Positions 1 through 6,089 of a DNA stretch of 14,366 nt are shown piece by piece. Under the pieces are notes generated by a model. That model searched no databases and was not told the DNA's origin. It was given only the letters and a program-made list of their open reading frames with translations. The stretch lies in the NCBI GenBank assembly GCA_900552915.1, contig USBS01000041.1, positions 1 through 14,366 on the forward strand. The letters are read 5' to 3'. The position numbers and the translations under genes are program-made. The stretch comes from an uncultured Sutterella sp. (GTDB lineage: Bacteria > Pseudomonadota > Gammaproteobacteria > Burkholderiales > Burkholderiaceae_F). Positions within the stretch are counted from its first letter, which is position 1. Every line of letters starts with the position of its first letter.

Positions 1-841
1 GCGTTGATTCGACAGCACGGATATCCGACTTGGAGAGGCTCTTTTGCACATGCAGGTCAATTGTTCCGTCAGACTTCTTCACCAAACGGATCGTGCTCTT
101 GACCGGCACCGTTCCCTTCACGATGAGCGTCATGCGCTTTCCGGGCGTCATCGTCATCAGGCTCAGCACGACGCCTTCGCCGCAGGGCTTTGCCGTATAG
201 CAGTCGCAGTCAAACCAGACGCTTGCGTCTTTTCCGTGGCAAGGCTTGCGTCCCATGACGCTTCTCACAGTGCGTCGAATAGCCTGACAAAGTCCCTTGC
301 GGCTGGCAATCGTTTCCTTGGCCGTATCCGCAAAGACGTGTGGCATTTTGCCGTCCATCACGGCAAAGAAGTCGGTGCTGAGACTGCCCAACAGGCGATT
401 GACATAGCGCTGCTCGAGCTTGTTGAGCTTGGCAAACCAAGGCTTACGACGGATTCTTGCAAGGGCATTGGTCTGCGCCAGGCGCCAATAGTTGTTTGTG
501 GTAGCGGCGCTTGTCTGCAGGGCTATTTTCCATTGACGCGCCTGCAGTCCGTATGGAGACTTGTATTTCTCTGCCACAAGACGGTTGCGGATGGCTCGCC
601 AGTCGGTTCCGCTGCAAAGCGCTCGGTATTCGCGCCTTCCGAACAGATCGAGGAAATATTGCCGCTGTCTGCCGAAGGCTCGCATGAGCGATTCGATTTC
701 GGAGCGATGCCGCGCAAGGCTGTTGGGATCAATTGAGCGCACCATCGTGCGGTAGGCAGGCAAATCCGAAACGGGCATGAGCTCCCGGATGCGGGCCTGC
801 GGCACAAAGTGAGGATCGTCGATTGACACGTCGGCAAGCAT
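1..841 (-). CDS. tnpB: IS607-type TnpB, RNA-guided nuclease (N-terminal part, cut by window edge)
   Basis: The minus strand is open from an ATG at 841-839 to the window edge, 280 codons with no stop. An AGGAAAA ribosome-binding site precedes the ATG. TnpB proteins are RNA-guided DNA endonucleases that favour retention of IS200/605 and IS607 elements. What is visible fits the N-terminal recognition and beta-barrel part: a long leader (about residues 1-70), then a helical Trp/Arg-rich stretch including NNYWRLAQTNALARIRRKPW, then a strand-rich segment (VWFDCDCYTAKPCGEG, MTLIVKGTVPVKSTIRL). The RuvC catalytic motifs and zinc finger would lie beyond position 1, so activity cannot be judged. Its place directly after an IS607-type tnpA on the same strand supports the call. 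The family assignment comes from pattern and context rather than catalytic residues. Confidence 0.72.
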   Translation of the reverse strand, partial: MLADVSIDDPHFVPQARIRELMPVSDLPAYRTMVRSIDPNSLARHRSEIESLMRAFGRQRQYFLDLFGRREYRALCSGTDWRAIRNRLVAEKYKSPYGLQARQWKIALQTSAATTNNYWRLAQTNALARIRRKPWFAKLNKLEQRYVNRLLGSLSTDFFAVMDGKMPHVFADTAKETIASRKGLCQAIRRTVRSVMGRKPCHGKDASVWFDCDCYTAKPCGEGVVLSLMTMTPGKRMTLIVKGTVPVKSTIRLVKKSDGTIDLHVQKSLSKSDIRAVEST

Positions 842-920
842 CGCTTTTCCTGTTGGTCTACTCAGGGAAATCGAATGCTAAACCGTGATCGAAAATGATG
901 CGCGCTTTTTGTGATTGGAT

Positions 921-971
921 TTATGTCGCAGTCTGTTTTGTCTTGTGACTTCGCTTGCCGTAAAGCCGGGC
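921..971 (-). pseudogene. Orphaned C-terminal codons of tnpA beyond the premature TGA
   Basis: In frame with tnpA and directly after its TGA, these bases encode ARLYGKRSHKTKQTAT followed by TAA. The ARLYG(K/S)RSHK motif is the usual end of IS607 TnpA proteins. That marks the upstream TGA as a recent nonsense mutation rather than the ancestral stop. Confidence 0.75.
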
Positions 972-1487
972 TCAGAACACGGTCATGAGGGTGACGACGT
1001 CCTTGGCAAGTTCCTCTTCGAAAGTCTGAGCGGGTTTGCTTTCAAGCACTCGAACATCGGTTCCCGATCTTCGGCACATCAATCGAATTAACGCGGTACC
1101 GAAGCGCAGCAGACGGTCTTCGTAGACCACGGAAAGCGTATGGATCCTGCCTTGAAGAATCCGATTGAGAAGAGTCCTTAGTCCGGGTTTGTTGCAATTG
1201 AGACCGGACCCGATATCGGTGATGATCTCTTCGCAGCCTGATGTTTTAAGGCGCTCGGCCTGACGCTGCAGGTCTTCCTTCTGATCGTAGGAGGAAACGC
1301 GGGCGTAGCCGACATGCTTGCGGCCATCGGTGTCGCCGGACGCACAACTGTTGTCGAGCTCAAAGCGACGATGACCGCCTAAGGTACGGCGGGCAACCGT
1401 GAGAAGGCCTTTGGCTGCCCAACGACGAATGGTGCTGGCGGAGACACCGTAATAACGAGCAACAACCCCGATCGAGCAGAGTGTCAT
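972..1487 (-). CDS. tnpA: IS607-family serine recombinase TnpA, C-terminally truncated by a nonsense codon
   Basis: The 171-residue product starts at an ATG preceded by a strong AAGGAGGA site. Residues 1-45 form a MerR-like helix-turn-helix (GVSASTIRRWAAKGLL, then GGHRRF). Residues 58-171 form the serine-recombinase domain with YARVSS (Ser65 the likely nucleophile), DLQRQAERL and YEDRLLRFG. This enzyme catalyses DNA strand exchange for IS607-type transposition. The frame ends TVF-TGA, where family members usually continue with SARLYG. Reading past the TGA (972-974) gives ARLYGKRSHKTKQTAT and then TAA at 921-923. A single TCA-to-TGA change therefore explains the early stop, which removes about 17 residues. 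The protein may be inactive or only shortened. tnpB follows 130 bp downstream on the same strand. Confidence 0.9.
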   Translation of the reverse strand: MTLCSIGVVARYYGVSASTIRRWAAKGLLTVARRTLGGHRRFELDNSCASGDTDGRKHVGYARVSSYDQKEDLQRQAERLKTSGCEEIITDIGSGLNCNKPGLRTLLNRILQGRIHTLSVVYEDRLLRFGTALIRLMCRRSGTDVRVLESKPAQTFEEELAKDVVTLMTVF

Positions 1488-1629
1488 GGCATCCTCCTTG
1501 CTTAGTTCCTGCTGCTCACCTTACCTTTGCAAATGAGTTTAACGACTCTCTCGTAAGACCTTATGGAAGATTTGTGAGTTATTTTGTCTGCTAGCAAAAC
1601 CCTTCTGAGTGCAAGCGACATCTACAGTC

Positions 1630-3015
1630 TCACATCGGTAACGTATAGCGAGTCTCCTTACCTTTTCCGACTTTCACAAGCTCGCCCGATTCCAGCATGG
1701 AACGGATGAGTACTATGGCCGCCGTCTGCGAAATACCGGCGGCTTTTTGAATTTCCGGTCGTGAGATGGCGCCGTGCCGCTTGCAGAGGTCAATTACCAA
1801 GCGGCGGCGCTGCATGCATTTTTCGGAAGGGACGACAGGGCTTGAACGTGAAAAACATTCTGCCAAGCGGTCCTGAAAAACTATGCCGGAGGCTGGTGTT
1901 TCTAGACGAGTGGAGGTGCTGCCGTGCTCAACGTAATTCACATTAGGCAACGTCAGTAGAAAACTGTTCTGCGTTACGGAAATATCTGCGTGCTTGCCAG
2001 TGCCTTCGTAGGAGCCGTCAATTTTGTCGTAGCCGGTGCCGTAGGCTTCAATGAGTTTAAGTCTGTAGAACACGGCAGCTAGTGCCTTATTTCTAGGATC
2101 AGATATGCCGCGGCGCACTTCTGCAATCGACATCGAAGGCATTAAGCCGCCTTGATTTAAGATCTCCAATCTGTCATCGAAGATGCTGATCAGAATGGGA
2201 CCGCTAGCACCGTAATCACGATGTACGATAGCGTTGAGAAGTCCTTCTCGGACCGCTGTCAACGGATAGTCGTAGGTGTCGATGCGGTTGAGTCCTTCAA
2301 TGCACGCATGCAGGTTGTTGTGGCGGACGATAAAGGAGTAGGCATCTTCGAGTTGCTTCAGGACGGATCCCGAAAACTCGGCACGATCCCGAAAAATGTT
2401 CTTGCGCTTGCCTTGAAAGACGGCAGCCTTGATCGTGTGTTCGCATTGCTCGGATAGAATCCGTGCTAGGTTGGTGTATAGCCCATCTTCGTTGATGAAT
2501 TTAAGCGAACGCATCTGCGTTGTCCCTAGGGCAACTTCCCTTTGTACGAAAAAATCGCGAGCAAAGTTGAAGCTTAGGTCTTGCTCGAATGAAACGGCGT
2601 TTTCATAGTGGCTGTCGCCCGATTCGATGAGCATCCGACGAATGGCATCGAAACTTGCAGGAACCGTGGACGGACCTTGTCGCACAAAAACGCCTTCCGG
2701 ACGAATGCCCTTATTCCGGAGAAAATAGGGGCGACGAGTTCCGCGGTGAACATCTATCCTGATTGCGATCGCTCCGCTCTTTTCGACAAACGAACACTGA
2801 ACAAACATCATGATGTCTGGAGCAATACTGTCACGAAGCGTGTTCTGGATCCTCAGGATTTCTTCGTCGGGATTGTCAATGCCGCTGAACGTACCGTCGT
2901 CGGCAACACCGATCCAAATCGTTCCGCCGTCGCAATTGGCGAATGCGATCACGCCGCATTTCGTTTCATCTGTCCAGGTCCGTTTGAACTCGGTGTGGAA
3001 ATCTTCTCTGGGCAT
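1630..3015 (-). CDS. AlbA_2 (Schlafen-like) / HATPase_c_4 / winged-helix putative regulator
   Basis: The protein is 461 residues from the ATG at 3015, which has GAGGAAAA just upstream; two TTG codons at 3030 and 3027 are possible but weaker starts. Residues 4-125 match the AlbA_2 nucleic-acid-binding domain (EFKRTW at 9-14, IAFANCDGG at 23-31, then WIGVADDG). Around 250-345 is a HATPase_c_4-like part with REGLLNAIVHRDY (256-268), DPRNKALAAVFYRL and EAYGTGYDKI, as in many RecG-like helicase-annotated regulators. The last 60 residues form a winged helix (RHGAISRPEIQKAAGIS). Such proteins are annotated as putative DNA-binding regulators; their target is generally unknown. The gene is visibly more AT-rich than leuS beside it, lies next to an IS, and has palindromes in its promoter region, suggesting acquisition and autoregulation (inference). 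Confidence 0.85.
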   Translation of the reverse strand: MPREDFHTEFKRTWTDETKCGVIAFANCDGGTIWIGVADDGTFSGIDNPDEEILRIQNTLRDSIAPDIMMFVQCSFVEKSGAIAIRIDVHRGTRRPYFLRNKGIRPEGVFVRQGPSTVPASFDAIRRMLIESGDSHYENAVSFEQDLSFNFARDFFVQREVALGTTQMRSLKFINEDGLYTNLARILSEQCEHTIKAAVFQGKRKNIFRDRAEFSGSVLKQLEDAYSFIVRHNNLHACIEGLNRIDTYDYPLTAVREGLLNAIVHRDYGASGPILISIFDDRLEILNQGGLMPSMSIAEVRRGISDPRNKALAAVFYRLKLIEAYGTGYDKIDGSYEGTGKHADISVTQNSFLLTLPNVNYVEHGSTSTRLETPASGIVFQDRLAECFSRSSPVVPSEKCMQRRRLVIDLCKRHGAISRPEIQKAAGISQTAAIVLIRSMLESGELVKVGKGKETRYTLPM

Positions 3016-3040
3016 TGTTTTCCTCAACAAAAATCTGATT

Positions 3041-3096
3041 CTATCTGCTATCAGTCACCAAGTGGTTATAACCGAAGTTATAACATATTTTGATAG
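3041..3096 (-). promoter_or_regulatory. Candidate operator/promoter region of the AlbA_2 gene
   Basis: Upstream of the 1630-3015 gene lie a 10-bp perfect palindrome GGTTATAACC (3064-3073) and an 8-bp palindrome GTTATAAC (3077-3084). Their centres are 12 bp apart, about one helical turn. Flanking them are CTATC (3041-3045), CTATCA (3048-3053) and, inverted, TGATAG (3091-3096). Tandem TATAAC sequences could serve as -10 elements on the minus strand, but I see no good -35. A self-binding site for the winged helix of the downstream product is a plausible reading. Confidence 0.45.
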
Positions 3097-3134
3097 ATGT
3101 GCTGAGGCGATTCGTTGAGGTCTGTTCCGGAAAC

Positions 3135-3162
3135 GCAAAAACCGCCCGAAGGCGGTTTTTGC
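3135..3162 (-). terminator. Rho-independent terminator after leuS
   Basis: GCAAAAACCGCC and GGCGGTTTTTGC pair around a four-base loop that reads TTCG on the minus strand, the very stable UUCG tetraloop. A run of T follows the GC stem. It lies 20 bases past the leuS stop and separates leuS from the AlbA_2 gene transcribed in the same direction. The symmetry would let it work on both strands. Confidence 0.9.
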
Positions 3163-3182
3163 ATCAACTCGCAGCGTATCGC

Positions 3183-5822
3183 TTATTTGGCAACAACGTT
3201 GACGAGTTTGCCCGGAACGACGATGACCTTGCGCACGGTCGCTTCACCGACGAAGCGGATCGTGTCGGGATGCGCAAGCACCGCCTGTTCGATCTCTTCA
3301 CGGGTGGCCTGCGCCGGCACCATGATTTGGCCGCGCAGCTTGCCGTTGACCTGAATCATCAGCTTGATTTCGTCGGCAACGAGCGCTTCCTTCACAACCT
3401 CGGGCCAGGGGGCATCGATGATTTCGACGCCGAAGTCCTTGACGTAGCTCAAATCCTGCCACAGCGCCGTGGTGATGTGCGGCGCAAGCGGGTAGAGCAC
3501 GCGCAGCAGCAGCGAGAGCGCAAGCTTGCGGGCATTGGCGGAAGCGGCATCGGTGCCTTCGAAGGCATCAAGCGCGTTCATCATCTTCATCGCGGCCGAC
3601 ACGACCGTGTTGAACTGCATGCGGTCGAAGTCGCTTTCGGCCTGCTGCAGAGTCGTGTAAACGTCGCGCAGCAAGTCCTTGACGTTCTTCGGGGCCGAAG
3701 CAAGATCAACCTTGCAGTCGGACGCGTGAATTTCGTCGTGGCGGGCGTAGCACCAGTTCCACAGACGACGCAGGAAGCGGTAGCAGCCTTCGGCGCCGGA
3801 GTTGGACCAGGCGGCGGATTGATCGGGAGGACCGGCAAACATCACGAACGTACGGGCCGTGTCGGCGCCGAACTGCTTGATGATGTCGCGGGGTTCCACC
3901 ACGTTGTTCTTGCTCTTGCTCATCTTTTCGATGCCGCCCGAGACAACGGGAAGTCCGTCGTCCTTGGCGGTCACGCGGCAGGGACGCCCCTTTTCATCGT
4001 ATTCGATGTTGATTTCATAGGGGTAGTACCAACGCTTGCTGCCGTCGGGCTGTTCGCGGTAGAAGCATTCGGCCGTGAGCATGCCTTGCGTAAAGAGGCG
4101 CTTGAAGGGTTCGTCGAACTTCACGAGACCCAGGTCGCGCATCACCTTCGTCCAGAAGCGCGCATAGAGCAGATGCAGCACGGCGTGCTCGATGCCGCCG
4201 ATGTACTGATCCATCGGGCTCCAGTAGTCGTTGCGCTCGTCAACCATCGCCTTGTCGGCGTCGGGCGAGCAGTAGCGCATGTAGTACCAGGAGCTGTCGA
4301 CGAAGGTATCCATCGTGTCGGTTTCGCGACGCGCGTCGGCTCCGCACTTCGGGCACTTGCAGGCGAGGAATTCTTCGCACTTGTTGAGCGGATTGCCCGT
4401 GCCGTCCGGAATGAGGTTTTCGGGCAGCAGCACCGGCAGATCTTTTTCGGGAACCGGCACCGGACCGCACTTCGGGCAGTTGATGATCGGAATCGGCGTG
4501 CCCCAGTAGCGCTGGCGCGAAATGCCCCAGTCGCGCAGACGGAACATCGTCTGACGGTCGCCCAGGCCCATTTCCTTCAAGTCCTTGGCGACGGCTTCGA
4601 TCGCTTCATGGATGTGCAGTCCGTCGTACTTGCCGGAATTGACGCAGTAGGGGTTGAGCGTCTTGTCGCCGTACCATTCCTGCCAGGCGTCGGTGGAGAA
4701 TTCCTTGCCTTCGACCGCAACCGACTGAATGATGTCGATGCCGTACTTCTTGGCAAAGGCAAAGTCGCGTTCGTCGTGCGCGGGCACGGCCATCACGGCG
4801 CCTTCGCCGTAGTTCATCAGCACGTAGTTGCCGATCCAAACCTGAACCTTGCGGCCGTTCAAGGGGTGCGTCACGTAAAAGCCCGTGAAGACGCCCTTCT
4901 TTTCCATCGTGGCCATGTCGGCTTCGGTGACGGAACCCTTGGCGCATTCGTCGATGAAGGCCTGCAGTTCGGGCTTATCCTTGGCCAAGCGCTTGGCAAG
5001 CGGATGTTCGGCGGCAATGGCTACGAACGTCACGCCCATGATCGTGTCGGCTCGGGTCGTGTAGACCTTCAAAAGCTTCTTTTCGCCGTCGATTTCGTAG
5101 GGGAAGCCGAAATTGACGCCCACGGACTTGCCGATCCAGTGCTCCTGCATGCGGCGCACCTGTTCAGGCCAGCCGTCGAGCTTTTTCAAATCTTCAAGGA
5201 GTTCTTCGGCGTACTGCGTGATGCCGAAGTAGTAGCCCGGGATTTCGCGCTTTTCAACGAGCGCACCGGAGCGCCAGCCGCGGCCGTCGATCACCTGTTC
5301 GTTGGCGAGAACCGTCTTGTCGACCGGGTCCCAGTTGACGATCTGCGTCTTGCGGTAGCAGATGCCGCGCTCGAGCATCTTCAGGAACATCCACTGGTTC
5401 CAGCGGTAGTACTCGGGACGGCACGTCGTCACTTCGCGCGACCAGTCGAAGGCAAGACCCAGCGGGAGCATCTGCTCCTTCATGTCTTCGATGTTGCGGT
5501 ACGTCCATTCGGCCGGCGCCACCTTCTTGGTGAGCGCGGCGTTTTCGGCGGGCAGGCCGAAGCTGTCCCAGCCCATCGGCGTCATGACGTTGTAGCCCTT
5601 CATGCGGCGGTAGCGGTAGAGCACGTCGTTGAGGGTGTAGTTGCGGACATGACCCATGTGCAGCTTGCCCGAGGGGTAGGGCAGCATCGAGCACACGTAG
5701 AACTTGGGCTTTTCCTTGCCGTCAGGACCGACGGCGTGTTCAACAGCGCGATAGACGTCGTTCTTTCGCCACTGTTCCTGAACCTGGGATTCGATTTCCT
5801 GAGGATTGTAGGTTTCGCGCAT
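3183..5822 (-). CDS. leuS: Leucyl-tRNA synthetase
   Basis: This cytoplasmic class I aminoacyl-tRNA synthetase charges tRNA-Leu with leucine using ATP. The 879 residues are close to the family length (860 in E. coli). The class I signatures are present: the HIGH motif as HMGH at 55-58 inside MLPYPSGKLHMGH, and KMSKS at 633-637. Between them lies the CP1 editing insertion (about 220-410, with TTRADTIMGVTF and the GTP/AHDERDFAFA type region), followed by an inserted module with two CPKC knuckles (Cys449/452 and Cys490/493) that can form a zinc site. The C-terminal domain ends with IQVNGKLRGQI and a GEATVRKVIVV segment typical of the family. The ATG at 5822 gives the standard N-terminus. The gene appears monocistronic, divergent from uvrD, and ends at a strong terminator. 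Confidence 0.98.
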   Translation of the reverse strand: MRETYNPQEIESQVQEQWRKNDVYRAVEHAVGPDGKEKPKFYVCSMLPYPSGKLHMGHVRNYTLNDVLYRYRRMKGYNVMTPMGWDSFGLPAENAALTKKVAPAEWTYRNIEDMKEQMLPLGLAFDWSREVTTCRPEYYRWNQWMFLKMLERGICYRKTQIVNWDPVDKTVLANEQVIDGRGWRSGALVEKREIPGYYFGITQYAEELLEDLKKLDGWPEQVRRMQEHWIGKSVGVNFGFPYEIDGEKKLLKVYTTRADTIMGVTFVAIAAEHPLAKRLAKDKPELQAFIDECAKGSVTEADMATMEKKGVFTGFYVTHPLNGRKVQVWIGNYVLMNYGEGAVMAVPAHDERDFAFAKKYGIDIIQSVAVEGKEFSTDAWQEWYGDKTLNPYCVNSGKYDGLHIHEAIEAVAKDLKEMGLGDRQTMFRLRDWGISRQRYWGTPIPIINCPKCGPVPVPEKDLPVLLPENLIPDGTGNPLNKCEEFLACKCPKCGADARRETDTMDTFVDSSWYYMRYCSPDADKAMVDERNDYWSPMDQYIGGIEHAVLHLLYARFWTKVMRDLGLVKFDEPFKRLFTQGMLTAECFYREQPDGSKRWYYPYEINIEYDEKGRPCRVTAKDDGLPVVSGGIEKMSKSKNNVVEPRDIIKQFGADTARTFVMFAGPPDQSAAWSNSGAEGCYRFLRRLWNWCYARHDEIHASDCKVDLASAPKNVKDLLRDVYTTLQQAESDFDRMQFNTVVSAAMKMMNALDAFEGTDAASANARKLALSLLLRVLYPLAPHITTALWQDLSYVKDFGVEIIDAPWPEVVKEALVADEIKLMIQVNGKLRGQIMVPAQATREEIEQAVLAHPDTIRFVGEATVRKVIVVPGKLVNVVAK

Positions 5823-5916
5823 GGGGCGCCTTTTTGTTGTGTTTGAAGGAAAAAATTCGACCCATAAGTTTACAGCGTTTTGAGCCTTCTTTTCAGCGCT
5901 AAAGCCCCGTTTGCAA

Positions 5917-5942
5917 CGCTTCCGCAGGCGTTTCCGGAAGCG
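5917..5942. repeat. 8-bp perfect inverted repeat in the leuS-uvrD gap
   Basis: CGCTTCCG (5917-5924) and CGGAAGCG (5935-5942) are perfect inverted arms around a 10-base loop. No T run follows on either strand, so a terminator is unlikely. It lies upstream of the proposed uvrD promoter and about 95 bp from the leuS start. Confidence 0.5.
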
Positions 5943-5956
5943 CCGTCAAGCAGGAT

Positions 5957-5992
5957 TTTCGACGTGTGTCGAAACGGCTTTCGGGCTACAAT
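5957..5992 (+). promoter_or_regulatory. Candidate uvrD promoter with an 18-bp dyad
   Basis: TTTCGACGTGTGTCGAAA (5957-5974) is a perfect 7-4-7 dyad. It lies just ahead of TACAAT (5987-5992), a good match to a sigma-70 -10 box. The -35 position would fall inside the dyad and has no clear consensus, which suits a regulated promoter. The dyad does not match the CTGT-N8-ACAG LexA box of proteobacteria. Placement supports an operator, but the binding protein is unknown. Confidence 0.4.
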
Positions 5993-6030
5993 CGCGGCTC
6001 GCTTCGTGCGAACCTTATTTCATTGCTGCG

Positions 6031-6060
6031 GCAGGGCGACAAATGTTGACCGCGCCCTGC
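6031..6060 (+). promoter_or_regulatory. Hairpin in the predicted uvrD leader
   Basis: GCAGGGCG (6031-6038) pairs perfectly with CGCCCTGC (6053-6060) around a 14-base loop. If transcription starts near 6000, this hairpin lies in the uvrD 5' leader, ending 29 bases before the start codon. No U tract follows. It could affect translation or simply be chance in GC-rich DNA. Confidence 0.35.
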
Positions 6061-6089
6061 GTTTCGAGACACAAAACAAAGAAGAACCG

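Larger units (their letters stand above)
1..1487 (-). mobile_element. IS607-like insertion sequence (partial; left part outside window)
   Basis: tnpA (serine recombinase) and tnpB lie in tandem on the minus strand, the standard IS607 layout. The outer end on the tnpA side must lie between 1488 and the stop of the neighbouring gene at 1630. IS607 elements lack terminal inverted repeats, so I could not fix the boundary. The other end, including the guide-RNA region after tnpB, is outside the window. The gap 1488-1629 shows only the tnpA ribosome-binding site (1492-1499) and no convincing promoter or hairpin. Confidence 0.75.

Noticed and set aside
44..736. Plus-strand open frame over the left edge
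   Set aside because: The minus-strand tnpB frame is open through the same stretch, has a ribosome-binding site and TnpB-like sequence; the plus frame has neither.
3090..5846. A 918-codon open frame on the plus strand, antisense to leuS
   Set aside because: leuS on the minus strand is certain from HMGH, KMSKS and full-length match. The antisense frame is rich in His, Val, Ala and Arg, as expected from the complement of GC-rich codons, and shows no known domain.
5880..6089. A 70-residue N-terminal extension of UvrD
   Set aside because: The extension has no similarity to UvrD starts, contains the likely promoter and two inverted repeats, and the ATG at 6090 gives the standard N-terminus.
5841..6089. 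LexA box for uvrD
   Set aside because: No CTGT-N8-ACAG sequence could be found in the gap; the 18-bp dyad there has a different sequence and spacing.
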